NCBI GenBank assembly: GCA_029259775.1
Contig: JAJDEN010000015.1
Span: 1-64,000, forward strand
Length of the DNA: 64,000 nt
Source: Planctomycetota bacterium
Lineage (GTDB): Bacteria; Planctomycetota; PLA2; JAEUHO01
Direction of reading: 5' to 3'
Under the pieces are notes generated by a model. It saw only the letters and a list, made by a program, of their open reading frames with translations. It was not told the DNA's origin and searched no databases. Of this stretch, positions 26,418 to 35,375 are shown piece after piece (positions within the stretch are counted from its first letter, which is position 1; each line of letters opens with the position of its first letter). Position numbers and translations under genes: made by a program.

Positions 26418-28142
26418 ATGAGCTACCGGTCGGACCGCCCGCTCATCGTGCAGAGCGATCGCAGTCTCCTGCTGGAAGTGGGCGGTGAGGCCTACGGCTC
26501 CGCGCGTGACGCCATCGCCCCGTTCTGTGAGCTCGTCAAGAGCCCGGAGCACGTGCACACGTACCAACTCACGCCGCTGTCAGTGTGGAACGCGGCCGCC
26601 GCCGGTCTCTCGGCGGAGGCGATGAAGGCGGCACTCACCGACCACAGCCGCTTCGAGATTCCCGGCAACGTCCTTCGCGACATCGAGGACCTGCACGCTC
26701 GCTACGGACGGCTGCGGCTCGAGAAGGCCGAGGACGGGGACCTCTTCCTCCACGCCGAGGACGACACGCTGCTCGACCAGGTCGCCAACGCCGCACTGAC
26801 CCGCGATCTCGTGGGGGCGCGCTACAACGGCTCCCTGCCGGTGCCCGTCGCCAACCGCGGGGAGATCAAGCGCGCCCTCATCAAGCTCGGCTGGCCGGTC
26901 GAGGACCTCGCCGGCTACGTCGACGGCGGCCCCCTCGAGGTCGTGCTCAAGGGCGAGCTGCCTTCGGGTGCGGCCTTCGGTCTGCGCGACTACCAGCACG
27001 ACGCCGTGGAGGTCTTCCACCGCGACGGCGCCGCCGCCGGCGGCAGCGGCGTGATCGTCCTGCCGTGTGGCGCGGGCAAGACGGTCGTCGGCATCGGCGC
27101 GATGTCGCGCATCGGGCGCAAGACCCTGATCCTCACCACGAACCACACGGCCGTGAACCAGTGGCGCCGCGAGCTGCTCGAGAAGACCGAGCTCACCGAG
27201 GACGACATCGGTGAGTACACCGGCGTCGCCAAGGAGGTGCGTCCGGTCACGATCACGACCTACCAGATCCTGACCTACCGCCGCCGCAAGACCGAGCCGT
27301 TCGTGCACTTCGACCTGTTCAGCAAGAACGACTGGGGCCTGATCATCTACGACGAGGTGCACATGCTGCCGGCGCCCGTCTTCCGGGCGACCGCCGACAT
27401 CCAGGCGACGCGCCGCCTGGGTCTGACGGCGACCCTCGTGCGCGAGGACGGCCACGAGGACGACGTGTTCACGCTTATCGGCCCGAAGCGCTTCGACGTG
27501 CCGTGGAAGGTGCTCGAGCGCCAGGGCTGGATCGCCGAGGCACTCTGCCGCGAGGTGCGGGTGCCAATGGACAACGAGCTGCGCAAGCGCTACGTCCTCT
27601 CGGACCAGCGCCAGCAGTTCCGGCTGGGCGCCGAGAACCCGGCCAAGATGGACGTGCTCGATGCGCTCTTGAAGACGCACGAGAAGGACCTCGTCCTCGT
27701 CATCGGCCAGTATCTGGATCAGCTCGATCTGGTCGCTGAGCGCACGGGCGCGCCGCTCATCACGGGCAAGACGCCCAAGGACGAGCGCATCGAACGCTAC
27801 GCCGCCTTCAGCTCGGGCGAGAAGCCTGTGCTGATCGTGAGCAAGGTCGGCAACTTCGCCGTCGATCTCCCCGAAGCACGCGTGATCATCCAGTTGTCCG
27901 GCACGTTCGGCTCGCGGCAGGAGGAGGCCCAGCGCCTCGGCCGTGTCCTGCGTCCCAAGGCCGATGGTCGAGGCGCGCGCTTCTACACCCTCGTCTCCGA
28001 CGAGTCCACCGAGCAGGACTTCGCGCAGCACCGCCAGCTGTTCCTCACCGAGCAGGGCTATGCCTACGAGATCCTAGACGCCGCGGCCGTCATTCGCGCG
28101 TGCAACGAACTGGACGCGTCGCGTGCCGGGAGCGATGCATGA
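26418..28142 (+). CDS. XPB/Ssl2-like superfamily 2 DNA helicase
   Basis: 574 aa, ATG 26418 with GGAGG 3 bp upstream. An N-terminal Ssl2/XPB-like domain (about 1-180) precedes the helicase core: DYQ (Q-motif region), Walker A PCGAGKT (216-222), motif Ia LILTTNHTAVNQW, DEVH (312-315), RLGLTATL, and the XPB-type motif V/VI segment GSRQEEAQRLGRVLRPK. XPB-type helicases unwind or translocate DNA in transcription and repair. Bacterial versions are known from actinobacteria (Rv0861c type). The stop overlaps the start of the next gene as ATGA (28139-28142), which ties the two products stoichiometrically. Confidence 0.9.
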   Translation: MSYRSDRPLIVQSDRSLLLEVGGEAYGSARDAIAPFCELVKSPEHVHTYQLTPLSVWNAAAAGLSAEAMKAALTDHSRFEIPGNVLRDIEDLHARYGRLRLEKAEDGDLFLHAEDDTLLDQVANAALTRDLVGARYNGSLPVPVANRGEIKRALIKLGWPVEDLAGYVDGGPLEVVLKGELPSGAAFGLRDYQHDAVEVFHRDGAAAGGSGVIVLPCGAGKTVVGIGAMSRIGRKTLILTTNHTAVNQWRRELLEKTELTEDDIGEYTGVAKEVRPVTITTYQILTYRRRKTEPFVHFDLFSKNDWGLIIYDEVHMLPAPVFRATADIQATRRLGLTATLVREDGHEDDVFTLIGPKRFDVPWKVLERQGWIAEALCREVRVPMDNELRKRYVLSDQRQQFRLGAENPAKMDVLDALLKTHEKDLVLVIGQYLDQLDLVAERTGAPLITGKTPKDERIERYAAFSSGEKPVLIVSKVGNFAVDLPEARVIIQLSGTFGSRQEEAQRLGRVLRPKADGRGARFYTLVSDESTEQDFAQHRQLFLTEQGYAYEILDAAAVIRACNELDASRAGSDA

Positions 28143-30229
28143 CCCGCAAGTCGGCCCCCAAGCGAACGCCCAAGGCGCGCAAGTCCACCCGCGGCATCGC
28201 CCTGAAGAAGCATCTCCAGCACCTGCGCGTCGCCGAGTTGCGCGACGTCTCGACGTTCTGGACAGGCGTCGAGCAGGTCAACGGCACCAAGCGCGATCTC
28301 GTGGACAACCTCGAGCGCCTGATGTTGGAGGAGGGCACGGTCTACCGCCGCGTCCGCACGCTCACCCGCAAGGTGCTCGACGTCCTCCTGCTCCTGCTGC
28401 GCCGCGAGAGCTACGCCTCGGATCTGCCGGGCCTCTTCCAGCGCCTGCCTGGGGAAGAGGGGGTGCACCTCGAGTACCACGAGGCCGAAGCCGGCTTGAA
28501 GGCGCTCTTCCGTCGTGGCTTCCTGGCGGAGGTAGCCGACAAGAGCATGGCTTCCGCCAACGGTCGCGTGGTCTACACGGTGCCGGACGAGCTCGGCACG
28601 ACGCTCACCAGCCTGTTTCGCGAAGAGACGCGCACCATCGGTAGCGTGATGTCGCTGACGCAGCACGCCGCCGCCATCACGGCCACGGAGCGAGCGGCGC
28701 TGCGCCAGATGTTCCCGGCGCTGCCCGCCGCGGCAGGTCCCCAGGATGCGTCGGCCGTTCTCGGCGGCGATGGCGCGCCCGCGCTCTTGGACCGCCTCGA
28801 CGACGCCGAGCGGCGCGTGACCGAGTACGTGATGGCCCGTCATGCCGGCTTCGTCACGCGCGCGGATTGGTCGCGGCGGCGTTCGCTGAAGGACATCACG
28901 TGGGACCGGGGCTGGTCCAAGGGGCTCGAGCAGGCCGGCGTCGGCACCGTGGCTCGCCTGTCGCTGAGCCACTACGGCATCGCCTGCGACGACGAGGCGC
29001 TGGTCGTCTTCGATGAGGTCATCGAGGACTGGCTCCAGCGGACACAGCCCGAGGGGCTGGACGGCGCCGAGGTCTTGAAGCCCGGCTGCGACCTGGTGGC
29101 CGACCTGTGTGCGTTCCTCGAGCATGTCCGGCGCAACCCCGTGCGCGTGAGCCGTGCCGGCGAGGTCTACAAGGCCGGCCGGCGCAAGATCCAGGACGGG
29201 TTCGTGTTCCGCGACAGCTTGCTTGCGGGCAAGGAAGAGATCTGGGGCGAGGTGTACGGCGCGGCCGACAACCTCACCTTCGTGGGCACGGACGACGAGG
29301 GCTTCCTGGAGCTGCAGCCGGAGGCGGAGCGCTTCCTGCTCCTGCCGCTCGAGGAGAAGGTACGTGAGCTCTACGCGCTGGCGATCGAGCAGGCCGGCCC
29401 GCGGGGCCGCAGCCTCCACCAGCACGAGCTGCGCAAGCTCGTCGCCGACGTGCTACGCGAACAGCCGGAGCGTTGGTTCCACGGCCGGACGCTCGCCACG
29501 CTCTGCCGCCACCGGTACCTGGCCACGCTCGACGAGCGGGGCATCGAGGACCGGCACCGCGACCGGTTCTTCTCGGCCTACTTCAGCGGTCGCGAGACGC
29601 CCGCCGACCTCATCGACGAGTTGGACACGCACTGGCTGCGGCGCATGTACGTGCTCGGATTCCTCGATGCGGCCATCAAGAACGATGCCGTCGTCGCATG
29701 GCGCCTCTCGCCGGTGGGGGCGCGCGTGCTGGGGGCCGAGGTCGCGGAGCTCGACACGGGTCTCAAGCCCGTGCTCGTGAACCCCGACTTCGAGATCCTC
29801 GTGCTGCCCGAGGGCGACGTCAGCGACGTGATCCACACGCTCGACAGCTTCGCGCAGCGCGTGAAGACCGAGGACGTCGTGCACTTCCGGCTGACCAAGG
29901 AGTCGATCGAGGCCGCGACGGGCGCGGGACGCTCCGTCGAAGCGTTCTTGGAGTTCCTGCAAGCTCGAGCGCGCGGCGACGTGCCGCAGAACGTGCTGTA
30001 CTCGATCAAGTCGTGGGCCGGCGCCGTCGCGTTCGCCACGCTCGAGAAAGGCGTCGTGCTCAAGACGTCGGACGAGGTCGCGCTGGAGCGCATCCTCAAC
30101 TTCCCCGAGATGCAGGCGTTGGTGATCCGCCGTCTCGGCGAGGCCGAGGTGCTGCTCAAGGCGGCGCCGACCGATCGCAAGCTGCTCGCAGCCATGCGCG
30201 AGCGCGGCATCGAAGTGCAAGGGCTCTAG
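28139..30229 (+). CDS. Helicase-associated partner of XPB (Ssl2-like N-domain, helicase_C_3 type)
   Basis: 696 aa starting at ATG 28139 inside the XPB stop. A basic N-terminal tail is followed by a helical region similar to SAP/winged-helix regulatory modules (HLQHLRVAELRDVSTFWTG). The C-terminal third holds the segment LVNPDFEILVLPEGDVSDVIHTLDSFAQ, typical of the XPB/Ssl2-like domain found next to bacterial XPB (the Rv0862c type neighbour of Rv0861c). No ATPase or nuclease motif is visible. It may load or regulate the helicase. The stop TAG is formed by the first CTAG of the hairpin element at 30226-30405. Confidence 0.8.
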   Translation: MTRKSAPKRTPKARKSTRGIALKKHLQHLRVAELRDVSTFWTGVEQVNGTKRDLVDNLERLMLEEGTVYRRVRTLTRKVLDVLLLLLRRESYASDLPGLFQRLPGEEGVHLEYHEAEAGLKALFRRGFLAEVADKSMASANGRVVYTVPDELGTTLTSLFREETRTIGSVMSLTQHAAAITATERAALRQMFPALPAAAGPQDASAVLGGDGAPALLDRLDDAERRVTEYVMARHAGFVTRADWSRRRSLKDITWDRGWSKGLEQAGVGTVARLSLSHYGIACDDEALVVFDEVIEDWLQRTQPEGLDGAEVLKPGCDLVADLCAFLEHVRRNPVRVSRAGEVYKAGRRKIQDGFVFRDSLLAGKEEIWGEVYGAADNLTFVGTDDEGFLELQPEAERFLLLPLEEKVRELYALAIEQAGPRGRSLHQHELRKLVADVLREQPERWFHGRTLATLCRHRYLATLDERGIEDRHRDRFFSAYFSGRETPADLIDELDTHWLRRMYVLGFLDAAIKNDAVVAWRLSPVGARVLGAEVAELDTGLKPVLVNPDFEILVLPEGDVSDVIHTLDSFAQRVKTEDVVHFRLTKESIEAATGAGRSVEAFLEFLQARARGDVPQNVLYSIKSWAGAVAFATLEKGVVLKTSDEVALERILNFPEMQALVIRRLGEAEVLLKAAPTDRKLLAAMRERGIEVQGL

Positions 30230-30405
30230 GAGCCTGTCTCCGAATGCCCTGCTGCGCCTTTCGATCCTCGAGCTACGAGCCACGCCCATCAGCTTTCGCA
30301 TCCTCAACGGGCAGGAAGCCCGCCTCCGGTACGAAATCGAACGTCCGTCGGCTCTCGCTTCGGTCTCGAAACGCTCGCGACGGACATTCGGAGACAGGCT
30401 CCTAG
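30226..30405. repeat. 180-bp CTAG-bounded long-hairpin element (MITE-like)
   Basis: Both ends are CTAG. Inside them a perfect 17-bp terminal inverted repeat, GAGCCTGTCTCCGAATG, gives 21 identical inverted bases in total. The arms remain partly complementary toward the middle, and the exact centre (30309-30321) is the hairpin GGGC-AGGAA-GCCC. The core is shared with 4293-4461. The ends resemble those of IS5-group insertion sequences, which duplicate a YTAR/CTAG target. No coding capacity is present, so this is a miniature element. It separates the convergent XPB-partner and DUF2007 genes and probably terminates transcription from both sides. Confidence 0.8.
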
Positions 30406-30442
30406 CTCGCCTCAGGACACTTCGCTCGCCTCAGGACACTTC
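30405..30442. repeat. 19-bp tandem duplication at the end of the DUF2007 gene
   Basis: GCTCGCCTCAGGACACTTC occurs twice back to back (30405-30423 and 30424-30442). The second unit contains the stop of the minus-strand gene. The first abuts the hairpin element, so the duplication may date from its insertion. Confidence 0.8.
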
Positions 30443-30721
30443 GCGATCCGGGTGCGGCGCATCCCACGGCATGGTCTCGCCGTCGGCCTTGGGTAACTTG
30501 GCGAGGATCGCGCGTGCTTTCTCGGCATCGGCCTTGAGGACGTAGACGCGGGTACCCTGCAGGCTCATCAGCTTCTGGGCCATGGCGAACTCGTCCATCA
30601 AGTGATCATCGTGCTCGACGTGCGTGATGATCCCCTCGGAGCCGAGCGCGCCGGCGATCAGCTGGCCCTGGAACTCGGATGACACGGTGGCGATGAGTTC
30701 ATGCTGCGAGCGGTCGGGCAT
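30431..30721 (-). CDS. DUF2007-type putative signal-transducing protein
   Basis: 96 aa. ATG 30721 has AGGAGG 9 bp upstream, which fixes the start. The fold of DUF2007 is indicated by LIATVSSEFQGQLIAGALGSEG (edited: helix after the first strand) and by TRVYVLKADAEKARAIL near the end; this is a GlnB-like ferredoxin fold of unknown ligand. It is cytoplasmic, with no signal peptide. The last codons lie in the 19-bp tandem repeat beside the hairpin element. Confidence 0.7.
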   Translation of the reverse strand: MPDRSQHELIATVSSEFQGQLIAGALGSEGIITHVEHDDHLMDEFAMAQKLMSLQGTRVYVLKADAEKARAILAKLPKADGETMPWDAPHPDREVS

Positions 30722-30871
30722 GGTGCGGCCTCCTGCTGTGTCCTGCAGGGCCATGCTAGGGGGCGGCGGAGGGCGAGCGGCCGAGAGGGCGGATTCTAGG
30801 CTCGTAGCCCCATCTGCCGCGGGCATGTCTCGTTGCCGCGACATGGACGTCCAGCCCTGAGGCAGCCTCGG

Positions 30872-30901
30872 TTGACGATGATTCTCCGTTTCGTGTACGG
30901 T
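30872..30901 (+). promoter_or_regulatory. Possible promoter for the acidic protein and CHAT genes
   Basis: TTGACG (30872-30877) and TACGGT (30896-30901) are separated by 18 bp, in a locally AT-richer stretch about 115 bp before ATG 31018. Confidence 0.4.
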
Positions 30902-31017
30902 TCTTGGCCCTGATAGGGATTTTGGGAATCGCGGCCACTCGCTCGAGTCCAGCGCATCACGTTGTTGTTGAAGGGCTCCTGGGGAGACGTGTGGTTGCTT
31001 GTGACAGGAGCAAGGCA

Positions 31018-31491
31018 ATGTCTGAGATCGAGAACACTGGCAACATCAGCGGCGACACCGATGCGAGCAACGATGACTTCATGTCGGGTGGTGGCGAAGC
31101 GAGCTTCGGCTCGTACGACTACGACGACCAGAGTGGTGCAGTCACCAAGGTGACGACCACGGTGACGGGGACCAGCCCGACCGGCGACGCAGGCCAGTCT
31201 GGCAGCAGCACGAACGGTTCCGAGTTCGCGAATCCGGCGGTCGGCGACTCCAGCAGCCAAGATGATCAATCCGGTTGGACCTATGTCACGGATCTCACGA
31301 TCGCGGTCGAGACCACGTCACCCATCACCAACCAGACCGAGTACTCGGACACGCCTTCGACGCGCACGCCGACGACGGGCTCCACATGGTGCATCGTGGG
31401 CGCCAGCATCCAGACGACGGGGCCGAACGCGCAACAGCAGGTGAGCACACAGTGTCAGCGTAGCTGGGCCAACGTTGCGAACGCCACGTAG
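31018..31491 (+). CDS. Acidic Ser/Thr/Gly-rich small protein upstream of CHAT
   Basis: 157 aa. ATG 31018 is preceded by AGGAG at 9 bp; the longer upstream frame lacks such a site. Composition is striking: rich in Ser, Thr, Asp, Gly and Gln, almost no Lys or Arg, two Cys near the end (STWCIVGAS, STQCQRS). There is no signal peptide or membrane segment and no family that I recognise. It lies 12 bp before the TPR-CHAT gene and is probably co-translated. A role as partner or substrate of the CHAT protein is a hypothesis from position only. Confidence 0.6.
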   Translation: MSEIENTGNISGDTDASNDDFMSGGGEASFGSYDYDDQSGAVTKVTTTVTGTSPTGDAGQSGSSTNGSEFANPAVGDSSSQDDQSGWTYVTDLTIAVETTSPITNQTEYSDTPSTRTPTTGSTWCIVGASIQTTGPNAQQQVSTQCQRSWANVANAT

Positions 31492-31503
31492 CGGGGCCAA
31501 GGC

Positions 31504-34461
31504 GTGACCCGCACCCTGCGGCGCCGCGCCGCGCCCGTAATCCTGTGGTGCATGCTCATGGCATGCCTTGTTGGGCGACCGGACCTTCCGGTCGCCCACG
31601 CCAATTCCAAAGCCAACGCCGAAGTGACCCACGCCGTCATCGAGGCCGTCGATGGAAAGCAGGAGAAGGAATTGGCGCGCCTTGCCGCGCGCCGCGACGT
31701 GGATGCCTGGCTCGTGGTCGACGCCTTGATCGTCGGCGGGCGCAAGGATGCGGCGTTGGCCTACGCACGCGCCGGGCGTGGCCTCGACTTCGCGAAGCTG
31801 CCCGCCTACGTGCGCCAGCGACGACCGGACGGACACGACGCGGCCGTGCGAGCTGCTTGGGCGGCGGCCGTCCGGGCCGAAGCCGCCGCCACGGCCGAAG
31901 CGTGGAACAGCGCCATCGAGGCGCTCCTGTCCGTGCAGAACGCGGGTGATGCCTTCGAGCAGGCTCACACGCAGCTGACCGGTGCACGCGCCTTGGACGC
32001 TCTCAGTCGCGAGCGAGAGGCTGCAACCGGATACGCAGCGGGCGCGCGGGCAGCGTGGCGCATTGGATGGATGGGTGGCGCCGTCACGGGATGGGAACGT
32101 GCCGGCTTTGCGGCAAGGCACGCGTTCCAGTTCGACGACGTCGAGAGGTACTGGCGCCTCCTCGCCGATACCAACGCGAAGCGAGAGAACTGGCCGGGGC
32201 TGGTTGGTTCCCTGACGAACCTCGGCAGCCTGAGCGGGGAACTTGGCCACCACGATGGCGCCGTCGCGCTGTATCTCGAGGCGGCGGGCGTCCTTGCGAA
32301 GCACCCCATGGAGAATGCGGAGACGCAGCGGAGCAAGCTCGGTCGGCTCGCGTGGAACACGGGTGTCGTGCGCGAGCGCGCCGGGCGATTCGGTGAAGCC
32401 CACGCCAGTCTGGAAGCCGCCTTGGTGCATCTGAAGGACGACCCGTACGGCAGCGGCGTGGTCTCCCTCTCCCTCGCGGGCGCACAGCGCAGCATGGGCA
32501 GGTACGAAGAGGCGTTGACGTCCTGCTCCGTGGCCGCCGCGAAATTCCGCGAGCTCATCAAGCAGGGAGGACGCGCGGCGGCCATGGGAGAGGTCGGGCT
32601 GGCCCGGAGCGAGGCGGCCAGCGGGGTGAGTCTGCATCGTCTCGCACGCAAGAGCGAGGCACGGCAGCGCCAGCTGTCGGCCTTGGAAGTCTTCGTGAGG
32701 CGGAGGAGTCTGCCCGACCAGGGACGCGTGCATCAGAATCTTGGCTTCCAAGCGATGCGGGATGGGGATGCCAAGGCCGCGCACCTGCACAACAGCAAGG
32801 CGCTCGACGTCAGCCGCCTTCTCAAAGACAAGAACCTCGCGTGCCACGCGCTGCAGAACGACGCAGACACCTTCACAGTCGAAGGCCGACATGCGAAGGC
32901 CATCGAAGTGCATGCCCAAGCGCTGGAGATCGCGAAGGAGCTGGGCTCGCTGCGCTTGATGCGCGACGGCCACGCCGGCCTGGCACGCGCGCACGTGGGT
33001 TCCGGGAATCCGACCGAGGCGCTCCGGCATGCGCGGACTGCCGTGCGGTACCTCGCCCAGATGCTCGTGGGGCTTGCGACGAGTCAGTCCGCTTCGGCGC
33101 GCGAGGCCAACGGGGAAGCGATCCGCATCATGACCGAGGCCGCGGTCGCCCTGGGCGATCCGAAGGCCGTCTCCGATGCCGTCGAGGAGGGAAGGGCCGC
33201 GTCCTTGCTCGAGTCGCTCGAGGGCCGGGAGCGACTGCGCAAGGCGGTGATCGGGCCCACGTTGCTCAAGCTCGAGGCGGATGCACGGCGCGAGGAGACC
33301 CGGGCACTTGCTCTCTACGAGCGCGCGGTGCGCACGAGGCGGCTGCCCGAGATCCGCAAGCGCAAGCCCCTCCTCGCGAAAGCCCGGACCGCGACGGCCA
33401 AGATCGTGGAGCGAATCCAGCGCGAGGCAGCGCGCGGCGCGCGGCTGCTCTATCCGAAGCCGGCCACGCTGGCGCAGATCCAAGCCACGCTCCGGAGCGG
33501 CGACGTGTACGTCGCCTATCTGGAGGCGGGCGCCAACATGCACGCGCTCGTGCTCACGCCGAAGGGCGAGCGCATCGTCGACGTCGGTCCTTCCGCCGAG
33601 CTGACCGCGAAGCTCGACGCGTTTCAGCCGACGCTCGAAGCGGCGCAGGGCCCGGCCCAGCTCGCTGCCTTGAAGACCGCACTCCTGGAGAAGCTGAAGT
33701 TCGGCGCCAAGACGAAGCGCTTGCTCGTTTCCCCGACCGGCAGCCTGTTTCGCGCGCCGTTCTCGGCGCTCGCGCCCAAGCGACGCGTGGTCCTCGTGCC
33801 GTCAGGCACCGCCTATCGCTTCTTCGTGGATCAGGAGGCGCCCCAGGCGCGCGGCGTGCTCGGGCTCGGCGCCGTGGACTACACCGATCGTCCCAAGCTC
33901 TCTGACCTCGACGGCAGCGGGCCGGAGGTGAAGGCGATCGCGACGACCGAACTCCTGGCCAAGAAGGCCACGGAGGCGGAGCTGCGTGTCGAACTTGCCA
34001 AGAAGCGCCAATGGCGCGCGATCCACTTCGCGTGCCATGGTCTCCCCGATGACGAACATCCGATGAGGTCCGCGCTCGCCCTGACACGTGCCGCGCCGGA
34101 TGACGGCTTGCTGACGGCCTCCGAGGTGCTGCAGCTGCGCGTGCGCGCTGACCTCGCTGTGCTCTCCGCCTGCGAGACCGGTCGCGGGCGCGTGTTCCGG
34201 GGCGAGGGGTTGCTCGGCCTGCCGCGGGCCTTCCTCTTCGCGGGCGCGCCGCGCGTCATCGTGAGTCTCTGGAAGGTCGACGACGCGGCAACGCTCGCTC
34301 TCATGCGTGCGTTCTACGCCGCGTACGCGCCCAAGGGTGGCGCCAAGGGCGTACCCGCGGCGGAGGCCCTGCGCCGCGCGATGGCTGCCGTGCGTGCGAC
34401 GCCGAAGTGGAAGCATCCCTACTTCTGGTCGGCGTGGGTGATCTGGGGTCGGGGCGACTGA
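31504..34461 (+). CDS. TPR-CHAT protein (caspase-like peptidase domain)
   Basis: 985 aa from GTG 31504. An N-terminal hydrophobic segment (PVILWCMLMACLVG) suggests export or anchoring. Residues about 100-550 are TPR-like helical pairs (GRFGEAHASLEAALVHL, GRHAKAIEVHAQALEIAKEL). The C-terminal CHAT domain carries the caspase-like dyad H845 in IHFACHG and C890 in LSACETG, followed by GLPRAFLFAGAPRVIVSLW. CHAT domains are cysteine peptidases of clan CD, several acting in regulated proteolysis or defence. It follows the acidic protein by 12 bp and converges on a papain-family peptidase gene with 2 bp between their stops. Confidence 0.85.
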   Translation: MTRTLRRRAAPVILWCMLMACLVGRPDLPVAHANSKANAEVTHAVIEAVDGKQEKELARLAARRDVDAWLVVDALIVGGRKDAALAYARAGRGLDFAKLPAYVRQRRPDGHDAAVRAAWAAAVRAEAAATAEAWNSAIEALLSVQNAGDAFEQAHTQLTGARALDALSREREAATGYAAGARAAWRIGWMGGAVTGWERAGFAARHAFQFDDVERYWRLLADTNAKRENWPGLVGSLTNLGSLSGELGHHDGAVALYLEAAGVLAKHPMENAETQRSKLGRLAWNTGVVRERAGRFGEAHASLEAALVHLKDDPYGSGVVSLSLAGAQRSMGRYEEALTSCSVAAAKFRELIKQGGRAAAMGEVGLARSEAASGVSLHRLARKSEARQRQLSALEVFVRRRSLPDQGRVHQNLGFQAMRDGDAKAAHLHNSKALDVSRLLKDKNLACHALQNDADTFTVEGRHAKAIEVHAQALEIAKELGSLRLMRDGHAGLARAHVGSGNPTEALRHARTAVRYLAQMLVGLATSQSASAREANGEAIRIMTEAAVALGDPKAVSDAVEEGRAASLLESLEGRERLRKAVIGPTLLKLEADARREETRALALYERAVRTRRLPEIRKRKPLLAKARTATAKIVERIQREAARGARLLYPKPATLAQIQATLRSGDVYVAYLEAGANMHALVLTPKGERIVDVGPSAELTAKLDAFQPTLEAAQGPAQLAALKTALLEKLKFGAKTKRLLVSPTGSLFRAPFSALAPKRRVVLVPSGTAYRFFVDQEAPQARGVLGLGAVDYTDRPKLSDLDGSGPEVKAIATTELLAKKATEAELRVELAKKRQWRAIHFACHGLPDDEHPMRSALALTRAAPDDGLLTASEVLQLRVRADLAVLSACETGRGRVFRGEGLLGLPRAFLFAGAPRVIVSLWKVDDAATLALMRAFYAAYAPKGGAKGVPAAEALRRAMAAVRATPKWKHPYFWSAWVIWGRGD

Positions 34462-34463
34462 GT

Positions 34464-35321
34464 TCAGCCCTGCTTGTCGTCCAGGGGGAAGACCAGCGCG
34501 GCTTCGTCGTGCCACCGAACGGTCCACATGTCGGCACAGAGTTTCGGCGTCGTGACGTAGCGGTACGGGAGCGTCCCATAGCCACCCTTGCCCCAGTCCG
34601 GTCCGTAGGAGTTGCGGATCAGCCAGTGCTGCTGCGCGTCGTCGTAGCCGATCACGAGGACGCAGTGCCCGTTGTTGGGTAGGGACTTGAGCTGCTGCTC
34701 GGTGGGGGCCGGTATGTCACCCGTCGCCTTGATCTTCGGTGTGGCCAGGGACTGGAAGAGACGGAAGCCGATCGTGAAGGGGTGCTTCTCCTTGAGGCAC
34801 GCCTTCATGTGTTCGACGTGCGGCTTGAGCCGCCGGTACGCGATTTCCCTGTGAGGCTTCGCGGCGTCGTACGCGCCCTCCGGCGGCTTCGTTGCGTACT
34901 GGTTGACGTCGTAGGGCCAGAGGGCGTCCGGGCAGATTCCGGTCTGCTTCACCGACTTCACCGCGTCCCGCAGGTGCGCCGGCCGGCGCTGTGCCTGCGT
35001 GCCTTCCTCGGCGCGCTCGTTGTAGTAGAGAAACATGCGCGACGGTTCCCAGTCATGGGTCGTGTGGTCGCCTGGCTTCGGATGATTCCGGAGGAGCAGG
35101 CTCATGCCGCCCGCAAGCGCCTGGGCGGTGCAGCTCGGAAGGTCCCGCTGGTCCCAGACGGGCCAGTCGCCTGGATTCAGGTCGAGGTCGGGACGCGTGT
35201 CGGCCAGCGCGGCCTTCGGCGGCTCGTAGATGTGGTCGCGTGGATCCGGCGGGCTGGGGACCCACCCTGAAAGGAATCCCTCGTCGTTGCCGTCGTGGAT
35301 CCAGAGCTCGTCATCTGACAT
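34464..35321 (-). CDS. Papain-family (C1) cysteine peptidase
   Basis: 285 aa, no signal peptide. The catalytic residues are in place: Q58 (oxyanion) and C64 in WDQRDLPSCTAQA, H219 in NNGHCVLVIGYDD and N237 in LIRNSYGPDWGKGGYG. There is no long propeptide; a short N-terminal stretch with WVPSPPDPRDH resembles that of other bacterial C1 peptidases of this type. Location and substrate are unknown. It is convergent with the TPR-CHAT gene, so two cysteine peptidases of unrelated folds sit side by side. Confidence 0.85.
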   Translation of the reverse strand: MSDDELWIHDGNDEGFLSGWVPSPPDPRDHIYEPPKAALADTRPDLDLNPGDWPVWDQRDLPSCTAQALAGGMSLLLRNHPKPGDHTTHDWEPSRMFLYYNERAEEGTQAQRRPAHLRDAVKSVKQTGICPDALWPYDVNQYATKPPEGAYDAAKPHREIAYRRLKPHVEHMKACLKEKHPFTIGFRLFQSLATPKIKATGDIPAPTEQQLKSLPNNGHCVLVIGYDDAQQHWLIRNSYGPDWGKGGYGTLPYRYVTTPKLCADMWTVRWHDEAALVFPLDDKQG

Positions 35322-35375
35322 CGCGCATTCCCCATGGACCAGGGAAGCAATCCTAGGGTGCGCGGCGCGCTCGAA

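Noticed and set aside
28123-29780. Alternative-frame ORFs inside the XPB-partner gene
   Set aside because: Ala/Arg/Gly-rich frame shadows with no motifs; the 28139 frame has the ATGA coupling and a recognisable C-terminal domain.
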